Source of the DNA: Maribacter sp044594925
GTDB taxonomy: Bacteria > Bacteroidota > Bacteroidia > Flavobacteriales > Flavobacteriaceae
Direction of reading: 5' to 3'
Assembly: GCF_044594925.1 (NCBI RefSeq)
Contig: NZ_CP138991.1
Span: 2,542,001-2,606,000, forward strand
DNA length: 64,000 nucleotides
In this document: positions 9,242-18,642 of the stretch, in pieces
Layout of the letters: the number at the start of each line of letters is the position of its first letter
Numbering within the stretch: position 1 is the stretch's first letter
Translations under genes and position numbers: made by a program
Notes under the pieces: model-generated
The model's database searches: none
Seen by the model: only the letters and a program-made list of their open reading frames with translations
Told to the model about the DNA's origin: nothing

Positions 9242-9376
9242 TAAAAAATAAAAAAATTAACTATTGTTCTTATTTGAATTTTAACGCTACACCAATCCTT
9301 GAAAATTTAAACCTCAAAAGCCACCACAACCTAAAGGGGTCATGATAGCCATTCGAAGCAAAGCGGTACTATTTTT

Positions 9377-10681
9377 TTATTCTTTAGGTGTTGTATTCAA
9401 AAACTTTGGTTTTAATATCAACATAGCCCAAGCCCAATTTTGAGAACTTGCAGCATCTGCCTCTGCAACTCCCTTTAACTCATACATGCCATCGGATGGA
9501 AATAAGTGCGAGTAACCAATTTTTAAAGCATATCCATTAAACTTTTGTGTGTATACCAAATCTATTTCCGTACCTAAAGATTTTTCACCACTAGGTAACT
9601 CTTGGTCACCAGAGAAGTTCAACACTTTAGTCAAGAGACTAGCTTTTTCCCCTAATTTAAAATTAGCGCTGGCATGCACGTCTACCAAACCAATGGTATT
9701 TACATGGTTACCTACATAAAAGTAATCCATAAAACCATTAAACTTATGATTGGTACCAAACGTAGGTAAAAAAGCCTCCGTTCTATCTGTAGTACTAACA
9801 TCATTACCACTAATGATTTCAACACCTAATCCAAGACCTACTTTACTTGTCGCTTTATAACTTAAATCAAGTCCTAATAAATAGGCTCCCTTAACCTCAG
9901 TTGCACCATTGAAGAATTCTCCACTTTGAATAAATGCGTTCGCCGCAGCACCAAAATTTCCCTTCTTATAATTTAAATGCGTTCCTAGGGTAATAAGACT
10001 ATTGACACCATCTGCATCACCATCGTCATCAAAATTCTGGTGTGCATAGTTAACCGCTAAAAGACTAGCAGAAAAGCCTTCCCATTGCTGCTTGGCATAG
10101 ATGTACTGCATTGTTTTATACTGGAATGGGTTATTTGCAGGATATACGGTTCCTTCATTTTGAAATCCAAAAAGAGGACCACCATTACCGTCCAAATCCT
10201 GATTAAAGGCCAGACCTACATCCATAACAAATTTACCGCCCTTGTATTGCAAGAGTGCTAAATCATGGTTACGCCCTTGTTGTGCCCAATCTAAACCACC
10301 AAAGAAACGTTGGTCATCGTATGAGATTACTTGCCTACCCAATTTTGTAGACCACTTTTCACTTAACTTCAGAGAAGCCCATGCTTCAAATAGCGCAAAA
10401 GAGTTATTATCATCTACCGGAATAATTTGTGGATTTTCGCCCCATACCGATACATCTTGAAGACTAATATAGACTTTAAAGGCATCTGCTGTAAAGCCAG
10501 CGTTTAATCGAGATCGTGTGTTGATGGCAAAACCGGCATCCGCTGCATCAGGAATTAAGGTTTGAAATCCGTTACGGTATTCGGTTCTTGGTCTAAATTG
10601 ACCATCTAATGTAAATTGAGCGAAGGTGAGTGTAGTGCATAGCAAAGCCAGGACAACTACGAGTTGTTGTTTTTTCATCAT
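9377..10681 (-). CDS. Alginate-export-type outer membrane beta-barrel, candidate nitrate porin
   Basis: 434 residues with an N-terminal signal peptide (MKKQQLVVVLALLCTTLTFAQ, cleavage after Ala-Gln region ~21). The remainder is a run of alternating amphipathic strands typical of the alginate_export/AlgE-like barrel family (FRPRTEYRNGFQ, NTRSRLNAGF, KLGRQVISYDDQRFFGG). It is the last gene of the minus-strand nrtABCD run, 38 bp after the second ATPase gene. The operon position suggests it lets nitrate through the outer membrane. The family is diverse, so specificity is inferred from context only. Confidence 0.8.
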   Translation of the reverse strand: MMKKQQLVVVLALLCTTLTFAQFTLDGQFRPRTEYRNGFQTLIPDAADAGFAINTRSRLNAGFTADAFKVYISLQDVSVWGENPQIIPVDDNNSFALFEAWASLKLSEKWSTKLGRQVISYDDQRFFGGLDWAQQGRNHDLALLQYKGGKFVMDVGLAFNQDLDGNGGPLFGFQNEGTVYPANNPFQYKTMQYIYAKQQWEGFSASLLAVNYAHQNFDDDGDADGVNSLITLGTHLNYKKGNFGAAANAFIQSGEFFNGATEVKGAYLLGLDLSYKATSKVGLGLGVEIISGNDVSTTDRTEAFLPTFGTNHKFNGFMDYFYVGNHVNTIGLVDVHASANFKLGEKASLLTKVLNFSGDQELPSGEKSLGTEIDLVYTQKFNGYALKIGYSHLFPSDGMYELKGVAEADAASSQNWAWAMLILKPKFLNTTPKE

Positions 10682-10719
10682 CTTAGTTTTTAAAAGGGTT
10701 GTGTACTTAAATTTGGTTT

Positions 10720-11541
10720 TTAATGTTCTAGGAAATCAATCAGATGTTTTCTATAGGTATAATAATCGTCATGTTCCAATACTGATTTTCGGGTCCGTGG
10801 TCGTTCAAATTCGATGTCCAGGATATCACCGATTTTTGCCCTTGGTCCACTGGTCATCATCACCACACGGTCTGCCAAGAAAATAGCTTCATCAACATCG
10901 TGGGTAATCATTACCGCTGTAATTTTTTCTTTGTTCCAGATTTCGATTAGAATGTCCTGAAGTTCTCCCCGCGTTAAAGAATCTAACATTCCAAAAGGTT
11001 CATCTAGCAAAAGCACCTTGGGTTTAATCGCAAAGGCTCGAGCAATTCCTACCCGTTGTTGCATCCCCTGTGATAATTCGATAGCTTTTTTGTCAAAGGC
11101 ACCATCCAAGCCTACTTTATGTAAATAGTATTTTGCAATATCTTTTCGTTGTGCTTTCGTAGCATGCGGAAAGACTTGATTTACGCCCAAAAGCACATTT
11201 TCCAAAGCCGTCATCCAAGGCATTAAACTAGGTGATTGGAAAATTACTCCCCGATCTGGCCCAGGGCCTTTTACCGGGTTTCCCAAGACCGCTATATTAC
11301 CCCCAGAAATAGGATTTAAACCAGCTATCATAGAAAGCATGGTAGTCTTGCCACAGCCCGAGTGCCCAATAATGGTCACAAATTCTTCTTTCATAATCTG
11401 AAGGTTCAAATCTTCCAACACCACATAATCTCCTTTTGGCGTGGGATAGACTTTCTTCAATTTAGATAAGTCTAACATTACCTTTGAAGGAAATACGATT
11501 CCGTTCTCTGTTGTTGCTTTTGTTATGGTTGCTGCGCTCAT
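10720..11541 (-). CDS. nrtD: Nitrate ABC transporter ATP-binding subunit (NrtD-like)
   Basis: One of two ATPases that power nitrate import. Walker A GHSGCGKTT, signature LSQGMQQRVGIARA, Walker B VLLLDEPFGMLD and the switch H (MITHDVDEA) are all intact. Length 273 is normal for NrtD/SsuB/TauB-type subunits. It lies 14 bp after the first ATPase gene, and both share the TauB/NrtCD signature. Unlike cyanobacterial NrtC, neither has a C-terminal substrate-binding-like domain. The NrtC/NrtD labels follow gene order. Confidence 0.88.
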   Translation of the reverse strand: MSAATITKATTENGIVFPSKVMLDLSKLKKVYPTPKGDYVVLEDLNLQIMKEEFVTIIGHSGCGKTTMLSMIAGLNPISGGNIAVLGNPVKGPGPDRGVIFQSPSLMPWMTALENVLLGVNQVFPHATKAQRKDIAKYYLHKVGLDGAFDKKAIELSQGMQQRVGIARAFAIKPKVLLLDEPFGMLDSLTRGELQDILIEIWNKEKITAVMITHDVDEAIFLADRVVMMTSGPRAKIGDILDIEFERPRTRKSVLEHDDYYTYRKHLIDFLEH

Positions 11542-11555
11542 GGTTTCTTTTTTTA

Positions 11556-12395
11556 TTAGGCTACAAAACTCTTTGGTGCTATCTCTGGCAGCACATATTC
11601 TTCATTAGAGACAGATTTTCTTTCCGCACCGATATCCATCAGGTATTCAATAATGGCGTTTCGGGTTTTTTTATAACTGGGATTATCATTAAGGGCCGTT
11701 TTATCTCTCGGACGATCAATAGCAATATTAAACTCCGGACCTAAAGTGGCATTCGGACCAGGCTTTAGAGGAATTACTCTATCTGCCATATAAATTGCCT
11801 CGTCTACATCATTGGTAATTAATAAAGCAGTGCGCTTATCATTACTCCAAATATTTAGAATTTCGTCTTGCAGGTTTCCACGTGTAAGGGCATCCAATGC
11901 ACCTAGAGGCTCGTCCATAATAATCATCTCCGGGTTCATCGCCAAGGCTCTCGCAACAGCAACACGCTGACGCATACCACCGGACAATTCTTTAGGTCTT
12001 TTATTGATTGCAGGCGTTAAGCTTACCATATCCACATAATCACTTACCCGTTTTTTCAAGGTTGCTTTATTCTCGTTTGGAAAAGCTTCCTTAACAGCCA
12101 TATAAACATTCTGACCTACGGTTAACCATGGCAACAACGAATAATTTTGAAAAATGACGCCGCGCTCATGGCTGGTATCCACAACTGGTTTACCTTTAAA
12201 CAAGACCTCTCCACTTGTTGGTTTCAGGAGTCCGTTTATTAAATTCACCAAAGTTGTTTTTCCACTTCCCGTAAAGCCAACAATAGCAACAAATTCTCCT
12301 TCTTCAATAGAAAGGTTAATGTTTGAAAGTACTTCCGTGGCAGCTTCCCCTTCTCCGTATTTTTTATAAATATTATTTAGTTCTAAGTATGCCAT
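11556..12395 (-). CDS. nrtC: Nitrate ABC transporter ATP-binding subunit (NrtC-like, single domain)
   Basis: Second ATPase of the pair. Walker A GFTGSGKTT, signature LSGGMRQRVAVARA and Walker B MIIMDEPLGALD are intact. The switch histidine position reads TNDVDEA (Asn instead of His), whereas its partner at 10720-11541 has THDVDEA. A heterodimer with one degenerate catalytic site is therefore likely. Length 279; the regulatory NrtA-like extension of cyanobacterial NrtC is absent. Same operon as nrtA and nrtB, 78 bp after nrtB. Confidence 0.88.
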   Translation of the reverse strand: MAYLELNNIYKKYGEGEAATEVLSNINLSIEEGEFVAIVGFTGSGKTTLVNLINGLLKPTSGEVLFKGKPVVDTSHERGVIFQNYSLLPWLTVGQNVYMAVKEAFPNENKATLKKRVSDYVDMVSLTPAINKRPKELSGGMRQRVAVARALAMNPEMIIMDEPLGALDALTRGNLQDEILNIWSNDKRTALLITNDVDEAIYMADRVIPLKPGPNATLGPEFNIAIDRPRDKTALNDNPSYKKTRNAIIEYLMDIGAERKSVSNEEYVLPEIAPKSFVA

Positions 12396-12473
12396 TTTTC
12401 GTTATTAGTTTATGGTTGATGGTTAGCTCCGCAAAACTGAACCAAACACTTTTTTCCTTTATACTTCGTACTT

Positions 12474-13574
12474 CTACACGCCCTCATTCTTATTAAAAGA
12501 AACCGCATTCTGTACAGTTAGCATTAATCTATCTAGAAGGAAACCAATGATTCCTATAATGAACATCGCTACGATTATTTTCGCATTCGAGTCGTTTGCA
12601 CCGTTTTGAAATTCCTCCCACACAAAGAGACCCAGCCCTTGACTTTGTGCCAATAATTCAATCGCTATCAATACCATCCAAGCTACGGAAAGGGTAATAC
12701 GCAATCCGGTAAATATGAGTGGTAAAGAGGATGGTAAAATCACCTTAAATACTTTTTGAAAGGTTCCTAATTTTAAAACCTTAGCTACATTGATATAATC
12801 TTTGTCTACGGAAGAAACGCCCATAGCAGTATTTACTAATGTGGCCCACATTGCACACAAGCCCACACTGATAAAAGAAATTACAAAAGCATTATCGGAA
12901 CTATCGCCAATATATAAGGTCTTTACAATCATAAAAACTAAGAGGTACCAAACCACAGGAGATACGGGTTTAAATACTTGAATGAACCAGTTAAATGCAC
13001 TTCGTAATGACGGACTCAAACCAATTACTATTCCTATAGGAACGGCGATTAAAAGCGCCAATAAAAATCCTGCGAATACGGTTTTGATACTGGTTAAAAC
13101 AATATCCACAAAAGAGGCACGCCCCGTATAAACTATAGCATCCTTACCCTGCGCTTCTAGTTTTGCATTCATAACGGCCATTTTTTCTACAAACGCCGCT
13201 TTATCCGCAGTAATGACCTTATGATCTGCAATTAAAGACTGTAATGAAGCCCATACTTGTGTAGGAGAAGGCAATGTATTCGGCTGACAACCACTCTCTC
13301 CAGAGGCAATACAAGCCCGTTCTGCATCGGCAGCGGCCTGCCCCTGTTCCGCAAGTGCCTTTTCAATCTTATAATTAGCCTCTTTGTTGTACAGTGCTTT
13401 TGAACCCAAATGCCATAATCCTAAGAATAAAGCAATGGATAGTAGTGTTATACCTGCTTTCTTCAAAGATTTCAAAATATCTCCTTTCTGAAATTTAGGA
13501 GTTAACTTGACAACTATCGGTTTTAAAAACGCTAGCCCCTGTCCTTCTTTTTTTAATGTGATTTCTTGTTCCAT
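12474..13574 (-). CDS. nrtB: Nitrate ABC transporter permease with a long periplasmic insertion
   Basis: Membrane subunit of the nitrate importer, BPD_transp_1 fold. A first membrane segment (ITLLSIALFLGLWHLG, ~42-58) is followed by ~100 residues of hydrophilic, Ala/Glu-rich sequence with two cysteines (ACIASGESGCQP). About five further membrane segments begin near residue 155. The EAA-type coupling loop is seen before the final segments (KVFKVILPSSLPLIFTGLRITL). At 366 residues it is ~90 longer than typical NrtB/SsuC, and the extra length is the loop after the first helix. It lies 33 bp after nrtA. Confidence 0.88.
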   Translation of the reverse strand: MEQEITLKKEGQGLAFLKPIVVKLTPKFQKGDILKSLKKAGITLLSIALFLGLWHLGSKALYNKEANYKIEKALAEQGQAAADAERACIASGESGCQPNTLPSPTQVWASLQSLIADHKVITADKAAFVEKMAVMNAKLEAQGKDAIVYTGRASFVDIVLTSIKTVFAGFLLALLIAVPIGIVIGLSPSLRSAFNWFIQVFKPVSPVVWYLLVFMIVKTLYIGDSSDNAFVISFISVGLCAMWATLVNTAMGVSSVDKDYINVAKVLKLGTFQKVFKVILPSSLPLIFTGLRITLSVAWMVLIAIELLAQSQGLGLFVWEEFQNGANDSNAKIIVAMFIIGIIGFLLDRLMLTVQNAVSFNKNEGV

Positions 13575-13607
13575 GCTACTTTGCTTTGCTTCGATTAGTA
13601 GAACTTC

Positions 13608-14996
13608 TTATTTATCTTTATTTCCGATAGCGAAACTATTGATGTACCCTATAGGGTCTTTGGCATCGTAGGATGTACCATCTATAAAGTCTGTTGTTGC
13701 TGGCTTATAGCCATCTGTAGCCGGAATATCAGTAGCAGGGATTTGCCCCTCAGCAACCAATAAATCTGCAGCCTTTTTCCAGATATCTGGTCGGTAAATG
13801 TCTTTGATAGTTTCACCATACCAGTCCGCCGTTTTTGTTTCAGGAATTTGCCCCCATCTACGCATTTGTGTTAGGAACCAAATACCATCAGAGTAGAATG
13901 GATATGTAGCATTGTACTTATAGAATACATTGAAATCAGGCATTTCACGTTTGTCACCTTTTTCGAATTCGAACGTACCCGTCATAGAATTGGCTAACAC
14001 TTCTTCTGGAGCTCCAACATACTGAGACATGGAAAGAATTTTTACAGCTTCTGCTCTATTGGTAGGTTCATCTAACCATTTTCCTGCGCGGATTAATGCT
14101 TTTGTAACTGCAATTGCTGTATTCGGATTATCATCTACAAACTTCTTGGTCATTACAAAAACCTTTTCAGGATTGTTTTTCCAGATGTCATAGTTAGTCG
14201 TTACTGGTACTCCAATACCTTTAAAAACGGCTTGTTGATTCCAAGGTTCACCTACACAGTAACCATATATTGTTCCAGATTCTAAGGTAGCTGGCATTTG
14301 TGGCGGTGGCGTAACAGACAGTAATACTTCTGCATCAATCTGTCCCTGTACATTATCTGCCGTGTACATACCTGGGTGTATACCTGCGGCAGCTAGCCAA
14401 TAGCGTATTTCATAATTATGTGTAGAAACAGGAAATACCATTCCCATTTTAAAAGGCTTACCACTATTCTTATATTCCGTAATCACAGGTTTTAAAGCAT
14501 CCGCCTTAATAGGGTGTATAGGTTTACCAGCAGCATCTGCAGGAACATTAGGTTTCATTTTAGACCAAACATCGTTGGATACCGTGATTCCGTTTCCATT
14601 TAAATCCATTGAAAAAGGTGTTACCAATTGCGCTTGACGCCCAAAACCCGCACCTGCAGCAATAGGCTGCCCTGCCAACATATGAGAACCATCTAACTGA
14701 CCATCAATTACACGGTCTAATACATTTTTCCAATTCGATTGTGCCTCTACTGAAACAAATAAGCCCTCATCTTCAAAAAAGCCTTTTTCCTTTGCTATGG
14801 CTAACGGAGCCATATCGGTCAGTTTTATAAACCCAAAGGTGAGTTGTCTTTTTTCAATATCCAGTTGTTTGGTTTTGGAAGCGACTTGTTCCGCTGCAGT
14901 TTCCGTTGTCGCTTTTTTAGCATCCTTCCCGCCACAAGCAACCAACAAAAAAGTTGCTGATACAAAGAGTGAGGCTTTGGTAAAAATTGATTTCAT
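13608..14996 (-). CDS. nrtA: Nitrate/nitrite-binding lipoprotein of the ABC transporter
   Basis: Captures nitrate in the periplasm. The N-terminus is a lipoprotein signal (SATFLLVAC, acylated Cys at 21) followed by a charged linker. The mature part has NrtA/SsuA-type sequence: LTFGFIKLTDMAPLAIAKEKGFFEDEGL, GQPIAAGAGF, YEIRYWLAAAGI and YGYCVGEPWNQQAVF. Length 462 matches the NrtA family (~440). It is the first gene of nrtABCD-porin on the minus strand, preceded by 243 bp that contain overlapping TACGTA palindromes. Nitrate rather than sulfonate is favoured by the neighbouring nitrate and nitrite reductases. Confidence 0.9.
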   Translation of the reverse strand: MKSIFTKASLFVSATFLLVACGGKDAKKATTETAAEQVASKTKQLDIEKRQLTFGFIKLTDMAPLAIAKEKGFFEDEGLFVSVEAQSNWKNVLDRVIDGQLDGSHMLAGQPIAAGAGFGRQAQLVTPFSMDLNGNGITVSNDVWSKMKPNVPADAAGKPIHPIKADALKPVITEYKNSGKPFKMGMVFPVSTHNYEIRYWLAAAGIHPGMYTADNVQGQIDAEVLLSVTPPPQMPATLESGTIYGYCVGEPWNQQAVFKGIGVPVTTNYDIWKNNPEKVFVMTKKFVDDNPNTAIAVTKALIRAGKWLDEPTNRAEAVKILSMSQYVGAPEEVLANSMTGTFEFEKGDKREMPDFNVFYKYNATYPFYSDGIWFLTQMRRWGQIPETKTADWYGETIKDIYRPDIWKKAADLLVAEGQIPATDIPATDGYKPATTDFIDGTSYDAKDPIGYINSFAIGNKDK

Positions 14997-15040
14997 ATTA
15001 ACTAGGTTTTTGGTTATACAATCTCTTGATGGGTCAAAAA

Positions 15041-15066
15041 TACGTATTACTAAGTATTAATACGTA
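15041..15066 (-). promoter_or_regulatory. Overlapping NarL-like 7-2-7 boxes upstream of nrtA
   Basis: Two 16-bp sites offset by 10 bp: 15041-15056 (TACGTATTACTAAGTA, 14 of 16 matches to TACGTATTAATACGTA) and 15051-15066 (TAAGTATTAATACGTA, 15 of 16). A lone TACGTAT heptamer follows at 15093-15099. The 10-bp offset places them on one face of the helix. They sit 45-70 bp before the nrtA start. The remaining 170 bp up to cobA hold no gene. Confidence 0.55.
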
Positions 15067-15239
15067 TATATAAAATATAAAATGTCTTTTGATACGTATT
15101 TTTATGAGGATGAAGTAAACAACTCTTCAAAAATTGAGAATTACAAAAAAAAGCAGCGGGAAACTGAGAAATTCAGATTTTTTTAGGAAATACAAATAGG
15201 TCATTTACTAAAAAAAGCATCCTATACATTAAGGTATGC

Positions 15240-16013
15240 CTATAATGCAGAATGAAGTACGCGTTGCACTTCCTCTTCAAAAAAGGAAGGGTGTTCCGCT
15301 ACAACGTTACCAATAACAATGATTCCAGGTTTTGTTTTATCGATATCCAAACTTGCCTCCTGCATTCCCTGCAGGGTAGAAATAGTGCAAGATTCATTTT
15401 TCTTAGTGCCATTTTGAATAAGCGCAATAGGCGTATAGGAACCCCTATATTTACTTACCTCCTGGACAATTGCCTCTAATTTTCTAACTCCCATTAAGAT
15501 AACCATAGTAGTTGATGATTGGGAAGCATATTTTAAATCATCAGAAAAAGAACCATCTCGTTTAGTCGCGGTCATCACCCAAAAACTACTGCTTACACCT
15601 CTTCGTGTCATAGGAATACCTTGACTCGACGGTACTGCCAACGCACTTGAAATTCCCGGAACTACAGTAACAGGAATTCCGAAAGATTCCACATATTCGA
15701 TTTCTTCATGCGCTCTTCCGAAGACAAACGGGTCGCCTCCTTTTAGGCGTACTACGTGTCCGTATCTATATGCATTTTCTACTATCAATATATTAATATC
15801 ATCTTGCGTGAAAGAATGTTGACTACACCGTTTTCCTACGTATATTTTTGGAATAGTGGGCGATACTTCCGCTAGCAACTCCTCACTTACCAAAGCATCG
15901 TACAAAATAACATCTGCTGTTTTCAAAACTCCCAAACCCCTTACTGTTATAAGGTCTTTACTTCCTGGCCCTGCTCCGATTAAACTAACTTTCGGCATCA
16001 CATCTTGCTTCAT
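15240..16013 (-). CDS. cobA: Uroporphyrinogen-III C-methyltransferase
   Basis: Makes precorrin-2 from uroporphyrinogen III with two SAM, the first committed step to the siroheme used by NirB. Family motifs are present: VSLIGAGPGSKDLITVRG near the start, VRLKGGDPFVFGRAHEE around residue 95, and GISSALAVPSSQGIPMTRRG around 125. Length 257 equals a stand-alone SUMT, so the dehydrogenase/ferrochelatase half of CysG is separate (21576-22169). It is divergent from nirB across a 124-bp gap that carries the palindrome 16092-16107. Confidence 0.93.
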   Translation of the reverse strand: MKQDVMPKVSLIGAGPGSKDLITVRGLGVLKTADVILYDALVSEELLAEVSPTIPKIYVGKRCSQHSFTQDDINILIVENAYRYGHVVRLKGGDPFVFGRAHEEIEYVESFGIPVTVVPGISSALAVPSSQGIPMTRRGVSSSFWVMTATKRDGSFSDDLKYASQSSTTMVILMGVRKLEAIVQEVSKYRGSYTPIALIQNGTKKNESCTISTLQGMQEASLDIDKTKPGIIVIGNVVAEHPSFFEEEVQRVLHSAL

Positions 16014-16091
16014 ATTATTGCTGTTTTATAGGACATATTATCAAATTCACAACAAGAGTACGTATTTATTTTCAAATAAACATATAAAAAA

Positions 16092-16107
16092 TACGTATTA
16101 ATACGTA
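16092..16107. promoter_or_regulatory. Palindromic operator candidate shared by cobA and nirB
   Basis: TACGTATTAATACGTA is a perfect 16-bp palindrome centred 38 bp before the nirB start and ~86 bp before the cobA start. A TACGTAT half-site is at 16059-16065 nearer cobA. It has the same arms as the nasA box. Possible control of both divergent units is inferred from position. Confidence 0.6.
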
Positions 16108-16137
16108 ATATTGTGCTTTAGTTTTAAATCGAAGCAT

Positions 16138-18642
16138 ATGAAAACTATAATAGTTGTAGGAAACGGAATGGTTGGTTATAAATTCTGTGAGAAATTTGTA
16201 GCGCAAGCCGATAGCTCAACATACAAACTGGTTGTTTTTGGAGAAGAACCTAGGGTTGCTTATGACCGTGTGCATTTGAGTGAGTTCTTTGAGGATGGGG
16301 ATGCTGAACGCTTAAGCCTAGCTCCAAGAAGTTGGTATGAAGAAAATGGTATTGAACTCCATACCAGTGTACGCATTTCCGAAATAAATAAAACAGCCAA
16401 AACAGTAAGCACGTCTACTGACACCACCTTTACTTACGACCACTTGGTATTGGCAACAGGCTCTGTTCCTTTTGTACCGCCTATACGTGGGGTAGAAAAA
16501 AAAGGTGTTTTTGTTTACCGTACAATTGAGGATTTAGAAGACACTTTAGCCTATGCTGATACCGTAAAAGACGGAAAAGCAGCAATTCTTGGCGGCGGTC
16601 TTTTGGGTTTAGAAGCAGCAAAAGCAGTAATGGACATGGGTCTTGAACCCCATGTGGTAGAATTTGCACCTAAACTAATGCCACGTCAGTTAGATAGTAG
16701 AAGCAGTAAGGTATTGCAAGTAAAGTTAGAATCCATGGGTATTCGCATACACCTAAGCAAGGCTACCAATCAAATTCTGGGGGATGAAAAAATTACAGGG
16801 ATGGAATTTGGAGAAGATGATTCTTTGGATGTTGATATGTTGGTGATTTCTGCTGGAATTCGCCCAAGAGATGAACTTGGAAAAAGTGCAGGTTTAGCAA
16901 TGGGAACCAGAGGCGGAATTGTAGTTAATAACAAAATGGAAACTTCTGACCCAAACATTTTAGCCATTGGCGAGGTTGCGTTATACAATCAAATGATATA
17001 CGGCCTTGTAGCACCCGGCTACGAAATGGCACAAGTGGCTGTAGACCAAATTCTCGGTAAAGAAGATATGGTGATGGCAGCGGAAATAGACATGTCTACC
17101 AAATTAAAACTGATAGGGGTTGATGTGGCCAGTTTCGGCACGCCATTTATGCCCGCAGATAAGGGACATTCTATCATATTCGAAAATAAAACCGAAAGCT
17201 TATACAAGCGGATTAATGTTACCCATGATGGTAAAAAATTACTTGGAGGAATACTGGTAGGCGATGCGGATGATTATAATATGTTACTTCAAATGTATCA
17301 AAACGAAATGCCTTTACCAGAACACCCAGAGGTATTAATTATTGGAGGTCAGGGTGACGGTGATGCCTCTTTTGGCAGTGCCATGGACCTTCCTGATACG
17401 GCGGTAGTTTGTTCTTGCGAAGCAGTTACGAAAGGCGCCATTTGCTGCTCGGTCTTAGAGGATGGTAATGAAAATTTAAAGGCTGTTGCCAAAGCTACCA
17501 AAGCAGCAACAGGCTGCGGTGGTTGTAAGCCAATGGTGGTTGACTTAATAACTGAAAGTCTAAAAACTTTAGGGAAAACGGTGAAAGTTCAAATTTGTGA
17601 ACACTTTGAGTATTCCCGTCAAGAGCTTTTTGATATCGTAAAACTAAGGGGAATTGAGAGTTATGATGAATTGCTAGACACGGTTGGCAAAGGGCACGGT
17701 TGCGAGGTTTGTAAACCTGCTGTAGCCGCTATTTTTGCCAGTATTTATAATGAAACTGCCAACAAACAAAATACCATACAGGATACCAACGACAGGTTTT
17801 TAGCCAATATTCAACGTAATGGCACCTACTCGGTAGTTCCAAGAGTTGCGGGTGGAGAAATTACTCCCAAACAGCTTATGGCCATGGGAAGAATTGCCCA
17901 AAAATATGACTTGTACACTAAAATAACCGGCGGACAGCGTATTGATATGTTCGGCGCAAAACTACATGAGCTTCCACTGATTTGGGAAGAGCTTATTAAA
18001 GAAGGGTTTGAAACGGGGCAGGCTTATGGAAAATCATTACGAACGGTAAAAAGCTGCGTTGGCTCTACATGGTGCCGATACGGCATGGATGAGAGTGTAA
18101 GTTTTGCCGTAGAGATAGAAAACCGTTATAAAGGTATTCGATCTCCACATAAATTTAAAGGAGGCGTCTCAGGATGCATTCGCGAATGTGCAGAGGCAAG
18201 AGGAAAGGATTTTGGTTTTATTGCTGTAGAAGGGGGCTGGAATGTTTATGTCGGCGGTAATGGCGGAGCCAATCCAAAACATGCATTACTACTGGCAGAA
18301 AAAGTAGATAAAGCCACTGCCATACAATTAGTGGATCGTTTTATCATGTTTTATATTAAAACAGCCTTACCATTACAGCGTACAGCGCCTTGGTTAGAAA
18401 AATTGGAGGGCGGTATTACCTATCTTCAAAATGTAATTATCAATGACTCCTTGGGTATTGTTGCCGAGTTAGATGCGGAAATGCAAGCCTTAGTAGATAG
18501 TTATAAGTGTGAATGGAAAGAGGCGGTTGAAACTCCAGAAATACGAGAACGTTACACCCATTTTGTAAACTCTGATGAAACCGACAACAACATTGAATTT
18601 GTATCGCTGAGAGAACAAAAAATGCCCAAAGAATGGGCTTAG
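16138..18642 (+). CDS. nirB: NAD(P)H-dependent assimilatory nitrite reductase, large subunit
   Basis: Reduces nitrite to ammonium with six electrons. Order of domains: FAD site (VVGNGMVGYKF, residues 6-16), NAD(P) site (GGGLLGLEAAKAV near 152), two BFD-like [2Fe-2S] domains (first CSCEAV...CGGC from ~423; second ICEHFEY...CEVC), then the ferredoxin-like and siroheme-[4Fe-4S] domain with C-x5-C (CVGSTWC near 640) and C-x3-C (CIREC near 680). All four cluster ligands are present. The start is the ATG at 16138 that begins MKTIIVVGNG; the frame is open further upstream but starts there would run into the palindrome. First gene of nirB-nirD-DUF4202-kinase-siroheme-small protein. Confidence 0.96.
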   Translation: MKTIIVVGNGMVGYKFCEKFVAQADSSTYKLVVFGEEPRVAYDRVHLSEFFEDGDAERLSLAPRSWYEENGIELHTSVRISEINKTAKTVSTSTDTTFTYDHLVLATGSVPFVPPIRGVEKKGVFVYRTIEDLEDTLAYADTVKDGKAAILGGGLLGLEAAKAVMDMGLEPHVVEFAPKLMPRQLDSRSSKVLQVKLESMGIRIHLSKATNQILGDEKITGMEFGEDDSLDVDMLVISAGIRPRDELGKSAGLAMGTRGGIVVNNKMETSDPNILAIGEVALYNQMIYGLVAPGYEMAQVAVDQILGKEDMVMAAEIDMSTKLKLIGVDVASFGTPFMPADKGHSIIFENKTESLYKRINVTHDGKKLLGGILVGDADDYNMLLQMYQNEMPLPEHPEVLIIGGQGDGDASFGSAMDLPDTAVVCSCEAVTKGAICCSVLEDGNENLKAVAKATKAATGCGGCKPMVVDLITESLKTLGKTVKVQICEHFEYSRQELFDIVKLRGIESYDELLDTVGKGHGCEVCKPAVAAIFASIYNETANKQNTIQDTNDRFLANIQRNGTYSVVPRVAGGEITPKQLMAMGRIAQKYDLYTKITGGQRIDMFGAKLHELPLIWEELIKEGFETGQAYGKSLRTVKSCVGSTWCRYGMDESVSFAVEIENRYKGIRSPHKFKGGVSGCIRECAEARGKDFGFIAVEGGWNVYVGGNGGANPKHALLLAEKVDKATAIQLVDRFIMFYIKTALPLQRTAPWLEKLEGGITYLQNVIINDSLGIVAELDAEMQALVDSYKCEWKEAVETPEIRERYTHFVNSDETDNNIEFVSLREQKMPKEWA

